A DNA stretch of 64,000 nt from Nocardia acididurans (GCF_016741815.1 NZ_JAERRJ010000001.1:186001-250000), one strand, 5' to 3'; counted from the stretch's first letter, positions 42,002 through 52,218 are shown. Translations and numbers: made by a program. Notes: generated by a model from the sequence alone, not told the origin.

Positions 42002-43858
42002 TCAGTCCCGCGAATGCCGTCCGTGCCGGGGCGGATCGGTGTCCTCGGGCGGCACGATCGGCATCCCGGTCGGCGGGGTCGCGTCGTCGTCCCAGTCCGG
42101 CTCCGGCAGCGAGAAGGCATCCCACGATCCGGTCGTGTACGAATCCTCGCCCGGCCGGGGCGCATTGGACGCGGACGACGGGATCTCGCCGGTCCGATGG
42201 GCACCCGGAAGGCCCTGTGCCTCAGCCGATCCCGGCCGGCCCGAGGCCCTCGGCGAACCCCACGGACTCTGGCCCGAATCGGGCACGCCGCCGGACCTCG
42301 AACCCCGCTGTGGCGCACCGGCATCGCTGTCGTCGTCCATCCACGCGCCCCGGGGCGTCTCACCGGTAGCGAACCGGTCGTCGTCCATCCGCCCGCTCTG
42401 CGGCGTCTCACCGGCAGCGAGCAGGTCGCCGTCCTTCCGAGACCGGGGTGTCTCCCCCGCCCTGGAAGTCCTTGGCATCCGCGGTGTTTCACCGGTTCGA
42501 GGCGCGTTCGCGGCGAGGCCGGTCTTGGGACGCGGCGTTCCCGCACGAGCTCCGCCCACGATCGCGCCGGACTTGGCCGCCCGCGACGACGCCGCCGCAC
42601 GCTTCTCGGGAGCGGGCTTGGCCGCTGCCCTGCCGCCGAACGGGCGCGCCAGCATGACCGCGATGGCCGTGGTCAGCGGTACGGACAGCGCGAGGCAGAT
42701 GCCGCCGACGGCCGAACGAGCGATCTCGATGCCGACCGCGTCGCCGACCAGCACATCGCGAATGGGCCGGTTGGCGACGCTGAACAACAGCAGCAGGGGC
42801 AGCGCGCCACCGGCGTAGGCGAGCACGAGGGTGTAGACGGTACTCGCGATATGGTCACGGCCGACCCGCATGGCGGCGGCGAAAATGCCTCGGCGGGTGG
42901 CGTTTTCATCCAGCGCCGCCAATTCGAACGCGGCTGAGGCCTGCGTGATGGTGACATCGTTGAGCACGCCGAGCGAGCCGATGATGAATCCGGCCAGCAG
43001 CAGACCGGTGATGCTCACGTGCTGGAGGTAGGTGGCGACGGTGGTGTTCTGCTCCTCCGACAGCCCGGTCAGATGCGTCATCTCCAGCGTCACCCAGGAC
43101 AGCACCGCGGCCAGCACCATCGACGCGAGCGTGCCCAGCAGCGCGGAGCTGGTGCGCAGGTTCACCCCGTGCGCCAGGTACAGCACGGCGTAGAGGATCA
43201 GCGAGCCCGCCACCAATGCCACTGGGATGGCGGGCTTTCCGTCGAGCAGCGCCGGCAGCATGAACACCACCAGCACGCCGAAGGCGAAGACGAGTCCGAC
43301 CAGCGCGCGCAGGCCGCGCCACCGCGCCACCGCGATGATCACCACCGCGAATACGATGGCGATGACGGCCAGCGGGAATCCGCGCGCGAAGTCGTCGAAG
43401 CCGTACATGGTCTGGCCGGTGGGGTCGGTCTGCCGGACTATTCGAATGTGGTCGCCCACATGGAGTTTCGGCTGCCCCGGTCCCTCCGCGATCTCGAAGA
43501 GGGTCCGGTTGCCCTCGTCCGGCCCGGAGTCGATGCCGACAATGCTGCGCGTGCACTCGTAGGCGGCGGTGCGCGGCGGCTGCGGTTCATCGGCGAACAC
43601 CTTGCCCTGCGATGGGCTGCCGCACGGCCCCAGGCTCTGCGAAACCACTGTTCCCGCTTCGGTTTCCCATGCGCCGCCGGTGGCGTTCTGCATGGGCAGC
43701 GGGATGTCGATGGACTGCTTGCTGGGCCACAGCCACACCAGCCCGATCATCACCGCGATGCCGATGACGGTCAGCAGGCCGATGACGACGCGGGCCGCCG
43801 TCGCGCTGATGGCGATGGGGCCCGAATGATCGTGGGAATGGTGGTGGTGATCGCTCAC
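42002..43858 (-). CDS. YibE/F family membrane protein with a disordered C-terminal tail
   Basis: A 618-residue protein with a His-rich N-terminus (DHHHHSHDH), one span, an extracytoplasmic domain of about 110 residues, then seven or so membrane spans typical of YibE/F (VGLVFAFGVLVVFMLPALL, GFIIGSLGVLNDVTITQASA, AGGALPLLLLFSVANRP). The last 200 residues are Pro/Arg/Gly-rich with repeats of RAGETPRxR and ATGETPRG type and are probably cytoplasmic. The role of the family is not established. The tail looks like an addition specific to this lineage. Confidence 0.88.
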   Translation of the reverse strand: MSDHHHHSHDHSGPIAISATAARVVIGLLTVIGIAVMIGLVWLWPSKQSIDIPLPMQNATGGAWETEAGTVVSQSLGPCGSPSQGKVFADEPQPPRTAAYECTRSIVGIDSGPDEGNRTLFEIAEGPGQPKLHVGDHIRIVRQTDPTGQTMYGFDDFARGFPLAVIAIVFAVVIIAVARWRGLRALVGLVFAFGVLVVFMLPALLDGKPAIPVALVAGSLILYAVLYLAHGVNLRTSSALLGTLASMVLAAVLSWVTLEMTHLTGLSEEQNTTVATYLQHVSITGLLLAGFIIGSLGVLNDVTITQASAAFELAALDENATRRGIFAAAMRVGRDHIASTVYTLVLAYAGGALPLLLLFSVANRPIRDVLVGDAVGIEIARSAVGGICLALSVPLTTAIAVMLARPFGGRAAAKPAPEKRAAASSRAAKSGAIVGGARAGTPRPKTGLAANAPRTGETPRMPRTSRAGETPRSRKDGDLLAAGETPQSGRMDDDRFATGETPRGAWMDDDSDAGAPQRGSRSGGVPDSGQSPWGSPRASGRPGSAEAQGLPGAHRTGEIPSSASNAPRPGEDSYTTGSWDAFSLPEPDWDDDATPPTGMPIVPPEDTDPPRHGRHSRD

Positions 43859-44292
43859 CCGGGCAGCCTAAACGAAAACCATTCCTGATCCGCCTCCCCG
43901 TGTCTTCTGCGCCCGGCGTGGTGCCGCCGACCGCCGTGCACGCGTGCTTGCGGCCAGGTGCCACAACAATTTTGGACGTCCCCGACGAGTTACCCGGATC
44001 TCACGAAATCAGTTGTCGCCTCGCGCAACTGCCCGTGATCAGGTGAAAGAAGTGGGAGGGGGCGGCGGAGAGCAGGGGGATGTCTCCGCCGCCCGGGGGT
44101 CGGCGGCCCAGGGGGGGTAGGCCTGCCGGACCCAGGGCTGGACGACCCAGGGGGGGTAGGTGGTCCAGCCGGGGCACTTGAAGTGCCGAGGACCACTGTA
44201 CACAAAAGACGGTTCTTTGCGCTAGCTAAGTCTCTAAAAACCCAACTTTTTCGTACCAGCGGTTTGTTTTTGAACCGATTCCCGGGAAAAGA
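43859..44292. other. G-rich intergenic region without a supportable gene
   Basis: About 430 bases between two leftward genes. It holds an 11-bp hairpin (GGCGGCGGAGA at 44061-44071 with its complement at 44083-44093) and two copies of CCCAGGGGGGGTAGG (44107-44121 and 44146-44160). A Pro-rich minus-strand frame (43990-44301) is more likely an effect of the G tracts than a gene. AT-richer DNA lies at 44200-44290. Confidence 0.5.
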
Positions 44293-44310
44293 GCTGGTCA
44301 AGCGACCAGC
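44293..44310 (-). terminator. Terminator of the aminotransferase gene
   Basis: On the minus strand GCTGGTC and GACCAGC form a 7-bp stem with a 4-base loop, followed by CTCTTTT, 31 bases after the aminotransferase stop. Confidence 0.7.
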
Positions 44311-44340
44311 ATGACTCCGGATGACTGAATGTGCCGTCCG

Positions 44341-45591
44341 TCACTGCCGATAGCTCGCGAGGAAGTTGCCGAATCGCTCGATCGCGACCGACAGATCCCG
44401 CGCCCACGGCAGCGTCACGATCCGCAGATGATCATGATGCGGCCAGTTGAAACCCGTGCCCTGCACCATCAGGATCTTCTCCTGCAGCAGCAGATCCAGT
44501 ACCAGCTTCGAATCATCGTGGATCTCATGGACTTCCGGGTCCAAACGCGGAAACGCGTACAGCGCGCCCTTCGGCTTCACACACGAGACGCCCGGAATCG
44601 TATTCAGCTTCTCCCAGGCCACATCCCGCTGCTCCAGCAGCCTGCCACCCGGCAGCACCAGATCCTCGATCGACTGATGACCACCCAGCGCCACCTGAAT
44701 CGCATGCTGCGCAGGCACATTCGGGCACAGACGGGTCGAGGCCAGCAGATCGATGCCCTCGATGAAACCCTCCGCGTGCTCCTTCGGACCCGTGATCACC
44801 AGCCAGCCCGACCGGTAACCCGCCACCCGATACGCCTTCGACAGACCATTGAAGGTCAGGCACAGCAGATCCGGGGCCAGCGTCGCCAGCGACACATGCT
44901 TGGCATCGTCGTAGAGGATCTTGTCGTAGATCTCGTCCGCGAGCAGCAGCAGCTGATGCTTGCGCGCCAGATCCACCACCTGCTGCAGCACCTCGGCCGA
45001 ATACACCGCACCCGTCGGATTGTTCGGGTTGATGACGACGATCGCCTTGGTCTTCTCGGTGATCTTCGATTCGATATCGGCGATATCGGGCTGCCAGTCG
45101 TTGGACTCGTCGCACAGGTAGTGCACCGGCGTGCCACCCGCCAGCGACGTCATGGCCGTCCACAGCGGATAGTCCGGCGCCGGGATCAGCACCTCGTCAC
45201 CATTGTTCAGCAGCGCCTGCATGGTGATGGTGATCAGCTCGGACACACCGTTGCCCAGATACACGTCGTCCACATCGAACTGCGGGAAACCCGGAACCAG
45301 CTCGTAGCGGGTGAAGATGGCACGCCGCGCGGGCAGGATGCCCTTCGACTCCGAGTAGCCCTGCGCGTACGGCAGCGCCGCGATCATGTCACGCATGATC
45401 ACATCGGGGGCCTCGAAACCGAACGGCGCGGGATTGCCGATATTCAGCTTCAGAATGCGATGACCCTCGGATTCCAGCCGTGCCGCGTGCGCGTGTACCG
45501 GCCCCCGGATCTCGTAGAGAACGTTCTGGAGCTTGGTCGACTGCTCCAGGGTGCGCGGGGGCCGATGCGGTAGGTGACTGGAAGGGCTCAC
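44341..45591 (-). CDS. PLP-dependent aminotransferase (AlaA / mycobacterial AspC-like)
   Basis: A 416-residue class I/II aminotransferase. The PLP lysine is Lys252 in LSKAYRVAGYRSGW; NPNNPTGAVYS and PAPDYPLWTAMTS are the expected cofactor-pocket segments. It resembles mycobacterial Rv0337c (annotated aspC) and E. coli AlaA, so glutamate-pyruvate or related amino transfer is the likely reaction. The GTG at 45591 is chosen because longer frames run into the upstream gene. In M. tuberculosis this gene is beside etfD; here they are about 35 kb apart. Confidence 0.9.
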   Translation of the reverse strand: MSPSSHLPHRPPRTLEQSTKLQNVLYEIRGPVHAHAARLESEGHRILKLNIGNPAPFGFEAPDVIMRDMIAALPYAQGYSESKGILPARRAIFTRYELVPGFPQFDVDDVYLGNGVSELITITMQALLNNGDEVLIPAPDYPLWTAMTSLAGGTPVHYLCDESNDWQPDIADIESKITEKTKAIVVINPNNPTGAVYSAEVLQQVVDLARKHQLLLLADEIYDKILYDDAKHVSLATLAPDLLCLTFNGLSKAYRVAGYRSGWLVITGPKEHAEGFIEGIDLLASTRLCPNVPAQHAIQVALGGHQSIEDLVLPGGRLLEQRDVAWEKLNTIPGVSCVKPKGALYAFPRLDPEVHEIHDDSKLVLDLLLQEKILMVQGTGFNWPHHDHLRIVTLPWARDLSVAIERFGNFLASYRQ

Positions 45592-45625
45592 CCGTCCAAT
45601 GGTGCCATCAGCCCGCAACCAGCTT

Positions 45626-47059
45626 TTATCCCCGCGCGGTATCGGGCGGCATGATGCCCTTCGCGGCGGTCGCCCCGCAGAACTCCTCGATCCTTTCGTC
45701 CAGGTGACGAGCCTCCACCGCATCCCGGAACTCGGGGGTGGCCAGGCGCTGGCGTAGGCCGGTCAGGCGCTCCTCGAGCTGGGCGATGCGCTTGTCCTCG
45801 TCCAGTTGCAGCACCGGCTGCAGCGCCTCCGAAGCGCCGTCCAGACTGCCGTTGATCAGATGCGCGGCGGCGCTGTCCACCCGGGCCAGGGCCTCCGCGC
45901 CGTAGGAGCGCTGCTCGGTCGGGCCGTTCGCGTACAGGTCGATGGCGCGGCTGGTCGCCTCCAGCGCCGGCTCGGCCTGGCCGAGATGGATGTAGGTGGC
46001 GCCCGCGTAGTACTGGCTCTTCGGCTCCTTGAAACCGAAGACGCCGCCCACCTCGTCGTGCAGGGTGTCGCTGACATCACCGCTACGGGCGTCGTCGGCG
46101 GCGCGGATGCAGCGTTCGGTGTCCTGTGTGCTGCCCAGGCGCGACCAGATGCGGGCCTCGATATTCAGCAGCCGCACCCGCGCGGTCGCCGACTCCGCGT
46201 ACTGCTGACCGCTCTGCGCCAACAGCACCGCGCGGCGCGGACGCTCGGACCAGTACTCGATGAGCGCCTGCATGCCGCGGGTCCAGGCGCGCAAGCCGTT
46301 GTGCTCGCACAGTTCCGCGTAAGCCCAAGCGGCCCTTCCCTGTTCGCCCGCGGCATCGAAATATCCGAGATCGGTGCTGGCATTGGCGAGCAGCCCGGAC
46401 AGAGTGCCGGCGAGCAGGTACAGATGCGACGTATCGGCCGGACGTTGCCTGCCCTCGAGCAACCGGTACACGCGACGCCGCACCCGCAGCATCTCCACCA
46501 TCATCGGCACCGGTGGCACATGCACGTAATCGTTCGCGATGCGCATGACATCGGCGTCCAGCTGCTCCAACGTGGTCGCACCCACATTGGAGGTCTCAGC
46601 ACGCCCGGCATGCTCACTCGCTTCATGGGCAGCCGCCATGATCAGATCCCTCTCCGAAATCGCCGCTAACGCATCGCCTCTCATCGCACCCGTGTCGACG
46701 AGTGCCAGCAGTTCCGCGTCGCTGGAATAACTGGCCTGCACCGGAATGGTCTGCCGCTCAAAGCCATTGGTTTGAAAGGCAGCGCTCTGGCGCACATCGA
46801 AACCGGGTACGGTGGGCCGGTCGATCAGAGGTTGATCGATCAAACTCGCGAACCGTGCCCGCACAACATCGTCGGACCTGGCGAGGGAGGTATCGAGGGC
46901 GGCCTGATTGATGGGACGGGGATGCACCCTGACGCCACCGGCTTCCCACTTCGAGACCAGGCGCTCGTGCACACCCAAATGCGCTGCGAACTCCCGGATA
47001 CTCATCCTTTTGGCATCGCGGAGGGCACGGGCCTCTTTACCTGACCACTGCCGGACCAC
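45626..47059 (-). CDS. XRE-family regulator with TPR-like C-terminal domain
   Basis: A 477-residue protein; the GTG start (VVRQWSGKEARALRDAKRMSIREFAAHLGVHERLVSKWEAGG) follows GGAAGGG and gives a short lead into the HTH. The long C-terminal part is Ala/Leu/Glu-rich and helical with TPR-like spacing (ATARVRLLNIEARIWSRLGSTQDTERCIRAADDA, YYAGATYIHLGQAEPALEAT). Such proteins are frequent in Nocardia and Streptomyces and regulate unknown genes. It diverges from the 47280 gene across a 220-base gap, which is a likely target. Confidence 0.82.
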   Translation of the reverse strand: MVRQWSGKEARALRDAKRMSIREFAAHLGVHERLVSKWEAGGVRVHPRPINQAALDTSLARSDDVVRARFASLIDQPLIDRPTVPGFDVRQSAAFQTNGFERQTIPVQASYSSDAELLALVDTGAMRGDALAAISERDLIMAAAHEASEHAGRAETSNVGATTLEQLDADVMRIANDYVHVPPVPMMVEMLRVRRRVYRLLEGRQRPADTSHLYLLAGTLSGLLANASTDLGYFDAAGEQGRAAWAYAELCEHNGLRAWTRGMQALIEYWSERPRRAVLLAQSGQQYAESATARVRLLNIEARIWSRLGSTQDTERCIRAADDARSGDVSDTLHDEVGGVFGFKEPKSQYYAGATYIHLGQAEPALEATSRAIDLYANGPTEQRSYGAEALARVDSAAAHLINGSLDGASEALQPVLQLDEDKRIAQLEERLTGLRQRLATPEFRDAVEARHLDERIEEFCGATAAKGIMPPDTARG

Positions 47060-47279
47060 GATGTCATCCCTTCCGAACGAACTCCGATGTCCAGGGTACG
47101 AGCGCATCGTGACCGCGGCCACAGCCGAAACATAGCTGGTATCAGTCGGGTACGCGCCGGTAGCAGAGGCAGCGGAAGGGCAGCGTAAGGCGAGCGAGCG
47201 GGCGTATTCACACTGCCCTCGTAGGCGCGACCCTTGAAATCGGGAGGCTCCCCACCATTCTCGGGAGCTCGAGGAGCGG

Positions 47280-47732
47280 GTGGTGAACGCGGACAAGCTT
47301 CGGACGGTAGAGGACTGGGTGGCCTACTACCGGCACGAGTTCGGGCTCCCGGTGGCCGAACGCGGAGGCTTCGTCATGCTGCCGGTCACCGGACGAATCG
47401 GCGTCGTGCATCTACCCGTGGCGCGGGCCGAAAAAGTCCGGGACGCAATGCAACACCAGCGTCAGGTCGCGCCCGCCCTCGCCCGGCAGATCCGCTGGAG
47501 CTTCCTCGTCGACCCCGACAGCCGGCCCGGCGACCAGATCCTGGAGGAACTCAATCGGCTCGACATCGGCATACCCGCCATCGGCAGCGCCGTCATGCTG
47601 CCCACCGGCCTCGGCCGCTGGACTCGTGAAGGCTGCCACTGGGTTGTCCCACCCACCCGAAACCTCGAACTCCCACCCCTGTCGTCCCTCATCACGACAG
47701 CTCTGGCGGTGGGAATCGAAAGCGAGGGCTGA
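47280..47732 (+). CDS. Hypothetical protein, primase/polymerase-like N-terminal resemblance
   Basis: A 150-residue soluble protein from a GTG with GGAGCGGG upstream (a second GTG follows directly). It reads VEDWVAYYRHEFGLPVAERGGFVMLPVTGRIGVVHLP, then RWSFLVDPDSRPGDQILEELNRLDIGIPAIGSAVMLPTG. The pattern recalls short actinobacterial proteins paired with XRE/TPR regulators and distantly the N-terminus of prim-pol domains, but no catalytic residues can be pointed to. It is divergent from such a regulator here. Confidence 0.68.
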   Translation: MVNADKLRTVEDWVAYYRHEFGLPVAERGGFVMLPVTGRIGVVHLPVARAEKVRDAMQHQRQVAPALARQIRWSFLVDPDSRPGDQILEELNRLDIGIPAIGSAVMLPTGLGRWTREGCHWVVPPTRNLELPPLSSLITTALAVGIESEG

Positions 47733-47840
47733 ACTGCAGCACGCCCTCGCACCGGCGCCCACGCCGGCCCACCGAGTCCGCCCCTTTCTGGCAGTCGACG
47801 GGGCGGACTCGGATTCGGAGAAAACGAACTCTTCGAACTT

Positions 47841-47865
47841 CTCAGGGGCTTCGCCCCCGAACCCC
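47841..47865. repeat. Dispersed 25-bp hairpin element, copy 1
   Basis: A 25-base sequence, beginning CTCAGGGGCTTCGCCCC and ending CGAACCCC, with an AGGGGC/GCCCC stem and TTC-rich loop. An identical copy lies at 56621-56645, and the 20 bases upstream are also similar (GAAAA-GAACTCT). It is in the 248-base gap after the 47280-47732 gene. Confidence 0.75.
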
Positions 47866-47980
47866 CAGGGGCGGTGGCGAGGAAGGTGGACTCCTGAACC
47901 AACAGCGACCGCGGCGGAGACGAACCTCCCCGCCAGCCAGCGGCTGCGAGTCGGAGAGCTGACTCGCGGCGGCTAGGGCA

Positions 47981-49339
47981 TCAGGGTGCCGGCGCCTCGA
48001 AGAGTGGGGGGATCGTCGGGACGACGATGGGGGGTAGGCCGGGGATCACGGTGATGGTGTTGGGGCCGCCCTGCGGGGGTGGGGGCTCCGTGGTGGTGGT
48101 CTGGTAGCGGGGCTGCGGGACCGCCAGGGCGTCGTTGGTGGGGTCCGTGGTGGGGGCGGCCTCGGTGGTGGGCGGGGGTGCCGAGGTGGTGGTCGTGGCG
48201 GTCTCGGTGGTGGTGGCGACGTCCTGGCTCTGCGAATCGTGTTCCAGGACTTGGGGTCCCCAGCCCAGGGTGACGCCGATGGCGGCCACCACGACGAGGG
48301 CGCCGACGGCCACGCCCGCGACGCTGATCTCGCGGCGGCGGGAGAAGCCTTCGCTCTCACCTTGATTGGCGAGCCACGCCGGTTCCGGATCGGGGTGCGC
48401 GGGGGCGGGGTGGTGGTCGTCGCGGAAGGCCGAGGGGAAGGGGGCGGCCGCCTTGGGGCGGTGTGCGACGGGGCGGGCCAGCATGGCCGCGCCGCGGGCG
48501 GCGACGGTGTCGGGGTCGGCGGGCACCACCACGGGGACGCCCAGCCAGCGGCGCAGCACCCGGGAGACCAGCGGGATCTGCGCGCAGCCGCCGATCAGGG
48601 CGACCGCCTGCACGGGCTGCTCGGAGCGCAGGATGACATCTCGCGTCATGCGGGCGGAGGACTCCACGGCCAGCATGATCAGGGCTTCGAAGTTCTCCTG
48701 GGAGAGCAGGACCAGGCCCTCGGTGGAGGGGAGCGCGACGGCGCTGCTAGTGGAGAGCTGCTCTTTCGCGGTGCGACACAGGGCATCCAGCGCCGCGAGG
48801 CCGGACGGATCGGCAGGATGGGCGATTCGCCCGGATGCGATCTGCTGTTCGCGGATCAGCGAATCCAGGTATTCGCCGCTGATATCGCTGGTGCGTTCAC
48901 TGGTGCAGATCTGCCGCGTGGCGGTATCCAGCACCGTGACCGAAAGGCCCGAAGCGCCCAGATCGTAGAGCGCCACCGTGCCGAAACCCTGTAGCTCCCC
49001 GGAGTATTCGAGAAACTCCAGCGCCGCGATCACATCCGGCACCAGCTCGTAATCGGTGAACTGCCGGCGCGCCAGCTCGGCGCGAATCCCGCGGGCGTGC
49101 TGTTCGTCGCGATACGCGATGGCCGTCGCCGGAATCCGCGGATCGGCCGCCAGCATCGCCCCGATCGCGTCCGCGGCCAATTCCTCCACACGCCGTTCCG
49201 CCACCGGAATCGCCTGCACATCGAATGCGTCCGGCGCACCGTGGAATCCGGCGCGAACAGGCTCGGCGGGATTCCCGGCGTGCGGGCGTGCGACGCGAAC
49301 CGCGCCCGCCCCCACCGATACTCCCAATACCGAACTCAC
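47981..49339 (-). CDS. Hsp70-like ATPase-domain protein with one membrane span and Pro/Thr tail
   Basis: A 452-residue protein from a GTG. The N-terminal 320 residues follow the Hsp70/actin fold (VLGVSVGAGAVRVA; TVALYDLGASGLSVTVLD as the phosphate-2 loop; VQAVALIGGCAQIPLVSRVLRRWLG as the adenosine motif). There is no substrate-binding domain. A span (ISVAGVAVGALVVVAAIGVTLGW) and an extracytoplasmic Thr/Pro tail follow. Relatives in mycolate bacteria are of unknown role. The first gene of this window has a similar tail. Confidence 0.85.
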   Translation of the reverse strand: MSSVLGVSVGAGAVRVARPHAGNPAEPVRAGFHGAPDAFDVQAIPVAERRVEELAADAIGAMLAADPRIPATAIAYRDEQHARGIRAELARRQFTDYELVPDVIAALEFLEYSGELQGFGTVALYDLGASGLSVTVLDTATRQICTSERTSDISGEYLDSLIREQQIASGRIAHPADPSGLAALDALCRTAKEQLSTSSAVALPSTEGLVLLSQENFEALIMLAVESSARMTRDVILRSEQPVQAVALIGGCAQIPLVSRVLRRWLGVPVVVPADPDTVAARGAAMLARPVAHRPKAAAPFPSAFRDDHHPAPAHPDPEPAWLANQGESEGFSRRREISVAGVAVGALVVVAAIGVTLGWGPQVLEHDSQSQDVATTTETATTTTSAPPPTTEAAPTTDPTNDALAVPQPRYQTTTTEPPPPQGGPNTITVIPGLPPIVVPTIPPLFEAPAP

Positions 49340-49462
49340 GCCGTCACCATACGGCCTGACACGCGTTCCGTACACCCGAGCATCCGCTCATCGAGCGACA
49401 CATTCACGCCATTACGGACATCTCTCGAAAGCGACACTGCGAGCGCACAGTTGGCGAACGGC

Positions 49463-50041
49463 TCAGTTCGCGTTGTCCAACGGAAAATTCAAGTACGCGC
49501 GCGACGGCGTCGGACCCCGCTGACCCTGGTACTTGGAACCGGCGGCGGCGGAACCGTACGGATGTTCGGCCGGACTGCTCAGCCGGAACAGACAGAGCTG
49601 GCCGATCTTCATACCCGGCCACAGCGTGATGGGCAGATTGGCGACATTCGACAGTTCCAGCGTGATGTGACCACTGAAACCCGGATCGATGAAACCGGCG
49701 GTGGAATGCGTGAGCAGGCCGAGGCGACCCAGACTGGATTTGCCTTCCAGGCGTCCGGCCAGGTCATCGGGCAGACTGCACACCTCGAGGGTGGAGCCCA
49801 GCACGAATTCGCCCGGGTGCAGCACGAACGGTTCGTCAGGCTTCGGCTCCACCAGGGTGGTCAGCTCGTCCTGCCGCTGAGCAGGATCGATATGGGTGTA
49901 CCGGGTGTTGTTGAACACCCGGAACAAGTTGTCCAACCGCACATCGATACTCGAGGGCTGAACCAGTTTTTCGTCGAAGGGTTCGAGCGAAAGACGCCCA
50001 GCGGCGATCTCCGCACGGATATCGCGATCGGAAAGCAGCAC
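49463..50041 (-). CDS. dcd: dCTP deaminase (probably bifunctional, dUMP-forming)
   Basis: A 192-residue protein, the usual family length, starting (GTG) [17 protein letters not shown]. The active-site segments [10 protein letters not shown] and [19 protein letters not shown] are present, and the C-terminal [14 protein letters not shown] matches the lid. In mycobacteria Dcd carries out both deamination of dCTP and hydrolysis to dUMP, so the same is likely here. It supplies dUMP for thymidylate synthesis. It follows ctaD by 32 bases and may be co-transcribed. Confidence 0.93.
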   Translation of the reverse strand: MLLSDRDIRAEIAAGRLSLEPFDEKLVQPSSIDVRLDNLFRVFNNTRYTHIDPAQRQDELTTLVEPKPDEPFVLHPGEFVLGSTLEVCSLPDDLAGRLEGKSSLGRLGLLTHSTAGFIDPGFSGHITLELSNVANLPITLWPGMKIGQLCLFRLSSPAEHPYGSAAAGSKYQGQRGPTPSRAYLNFPLDNAN

Positions 50042-50073
50042 GGGCAAGAGCGTAGTGGCAGCCGGTCGCAGAA

Positions 50074-51834
50074 TTACTTCGGGCCGGATTCCTTCTCGAT
50101 CGAGACCGGCTCCGGTGATTCCACCGCCTTCGGTTTGTGACGTCCCCAACCCGCTTCGGCTTCGGTGCGCATCCGCTCGACCATGTGCGGATAGTGCAGT
50201 TCGAAGGCCGGGCGTTCGGAGCGGATGCGCGGTAGTTCGTAGAAGTTGTGCCGCGGCGGTGGGCAGCTGGTGGCCCATTCGAGCGAGTTGCCGTAGCCCC
50301 ACGGGTCGTCGACGGTCACCACTTCGCCGTAGCGGTAGCTCTTGAACACATTCCAGACGAACGTGATCATCGAGAATCCGAGCACGAACGAGCCGATGGT
50401 GGAGATCGTGTTCAGCGTGGTGAATCCGTCCTGCGGCAGGTAGTCGGCGTACCGGCGCGGCATGCCCTCGTTACCCACCCAGTGCTGCACCAGGAATGTC
50501 AGGTGGAAACCGCAGAACGTGGTCCAGAAGTGCAGTTTGCCCAGGCGTTCGTCGAGCAGCCGGCCCGTCATCTTCGGGAACCAGAAGTAGATGCCCGCGA
50601 AGGTGGCGAACACGATGGTGCCGAACAGGACGTAATGGAAGTGCGCCACAACGAAATACGAGTCCGACACGTGGAAGTCCAGCGGCGGCGAGGCCAGCAC
50701 GACGCCGGACAGGCCGCCGAAGAGGAACGTGATGAGGAACCCGACCGACCACAGCATCGGGGTTTCGAAGGTCAGCTGGCCGCGCCACATGGTGCCGATC
50801 CAGTTGAAGAACTTCACGCCCGTCGGGACCGCGATCAAGAACGTCATGATCGAGAAGAACGGCAGCAGAACGGCTCCCGTCGCGTACATGTGGTGCGCCC
50901 ACACCGCCACCGACAGGCCGCCGATGGCCAGCGTCGCGTAGATCAGCGTCGTGTAGCCGAAGATCGGTTTGCGGCTGAACACCGGGAATATCTCCGACAC
51001 GATGCCGAAGAACGGCAGCGCGATGATGTACACCTCGGGATGGCCGAAGAACCAGAACAGATGCTGCCAGGTGATGGCGCCGCCATTGGCTGCCGAGAAG
51101 ACGAGGCCGCCCAGCCGCCGGTCGATCTCCAGCACCAGCAGCGCCGAGGTGAGGATCGGGAAGGCAAGCAGCACAAGCACACTCGTCACCAGGATGTTCC
51201 AGGTGAAGATGGGCATGCGGAACAGCGTCATACCGGGTGCGCGCAGGCACACGATGGTGGTGATGAAGTTGACGCCGCTGAGGATGGTGCCCAGACCGGA
51301 GACGGCCAGGCCCATGATCCACAGGTCGCCGCCGACGCCGGGCGAGTGCACGCCGTCGGCGAGGGGCACGTAGGCCGTCCAGCCGAAGTCGGCGGCGCCG
51401 CCGGGGGTGATGAATCCGGCCGTGGCCATGCTGGCCCCGAACAGATAGAGCCAGTAACTAAGGGCGTTCAGGCGGGGGAAAGCCACATCCGGCGCCCCGA
51501 TCTGCAGGGGTAGCACAGCATTGGCAAATCCGAAGACGATCGGTGTCGCATAGAAGAGCAACATGATCGTGCCGTGCATGGTGAACAGCTGATTGAACTG
51601 CTCCGCCGACAGCACCTGCAGCCCCGGCCGCGCCAGCTCCACCCGCATCAGCAGCGCCATCAGCCCGCCGATCAGGAAGAACGTGATGGCCGTGAACATG
51701 TACATGATCCCGAGCACCTTGGGATCGGTGGTGGTCAGCGCTTTCCAGAAGAAGGACCCCTTGGGCCCCATCCGGCGTGGATAAGGCCGCGCAGCCTGCA
51801 GCTGCGGAACCTCCTTGGCGGGCACCGCGGTCAT
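50074..51834 (-). CDS. ctaD: Cytochrome c oxidase subunit I
   Basis: A 586-residue protein with AGGAGGACTT directly before the ATG. Twelve membrane spans and the haem-copper signature segments are visible: [14 protein letters not shown] with the low-spin haem His, [18 protein letters not shown] with the CuB His-Tyr pair, WAHHMYATG, and [14 protein letters not shown]. It forms the core of the aa3 oxidase that receives electrons from the bc1-cc complex in actinobacteria. No other oxidase subunit gene is next to it, which is normal in this group. Confidence 0.95.
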   Translation of the reverse strand: MTAVPAKEVPQLQAARPYPRRMGPKGSFFWKALTTTDPKVLGIMYMFTAITFFLIGGLMALLMRVELARPGLQVLSAEQFNQLFTMHGTIMLLFYATPIVFGFANAVLPLQIGAPDVAFPRLNALSYWLYLFGASMATAGFITPGGAADFGWTAYVPLADGVHSPGVGGDLWIMGLAVSGLGTILSGVNFITTIVCLRAPGMTLFRMPIFTWNILVTSVLVLLAFPILTSALLVLEIDRRLGGLVFSAANGGAITWQHLFWFFGHPEVYIIALPFFGIVSEIFPVFSRKPIFGYTTLIYATLAIGGLSVAVWAHHMYATGAVLLPFFSIMTFLIAVPTGVKFFNWIGTMWRGQLTFETPMLWSVGFLITFLFGGLSGVVLASPPLDFHVSDSYFVVAHFHYVLFGTIVFATFAGIYFWFPKMTGRLLDERLGKLHFWTTFCGFHLTFLVQHWVGNEGMPRRYADYLPQDGFTTLNTISTIGSFVLGFSMITFVWNVFKSYRYGEVVTVDDPWGYGNSLEWATSCPPPRHNFYELPRIRSERPAFELHYPHMVERMRTEAEAGWGRHKPKAVESPEPVSIEKESGPK

Positions 51835-52101
51835 AAGTCCTCCTCGACCCCCGGCAGGAAGCACCGAACCGCGCGCCAGCTAACGTTCAGCGCATCCAAA
51901 TTCCCTGTGGTGGACGGGTTTTCGACCCTGCGGCACAGTCTACGACCGCCCGTAGAACGAACCCCCTGCTTCGGCGAAAGATCCCCGGCGATCTTCGGCG
52001 CGCCGCCCCGACACCCCGAAACCCCACCTTCCCGCACCCCGGTAAATATTTGCGCCCCCGCGCCCGCCGTCTGATAGAGTCGCGATCGCGCCTAGCGCAC
52101 T

Positions 52102-52172
52102 GCCGGTGTGGTGTAGTGGCAACACGCTACCTTCCCAAGGTCGAATTGCGGGTTCGATTCCCGTCACCGGCT
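52102..52172 (+). tRNA. tRNA-Gly (anticodon CCC)
   Basis: The acceptor stem GCCGGTG pairs with CACCGGC. The anticodon loop is TTCCCAA with CCC at the anticodon positions, and the T arm has GGTTCGATTCC. The anticodon stem has one T-C mismatch. CCA is not encoded at the 3' end. A perfect terminator follows. Confidence 0.95.
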
Positions 52173-52180
52173 CTCCACAG

Positions 52181-52218
52181 AAAGACCCTCCGACCAGCAC
52201 GTCTGGCGGAGGGTCTTT
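52181..52218. terminator. Bidirectional terminator after tRNA-Gly
   Basis: AAAGACCCTCCG pairs with CGGAGGGTCTTT, and the stem continues with CCAG and CTGG around CACGT. A T run follows. It lies between the tRNA and the convergent lipoprotein gene. Confidence 0.85.

Noticed and set aside
43990..44301. Pro-rich minus-strand frame in the G-rich gap
   Set aside because: The Pro codons come from C tracts, there is no ribosome-binding site, and the AT-rich first part lacks normal codon use.
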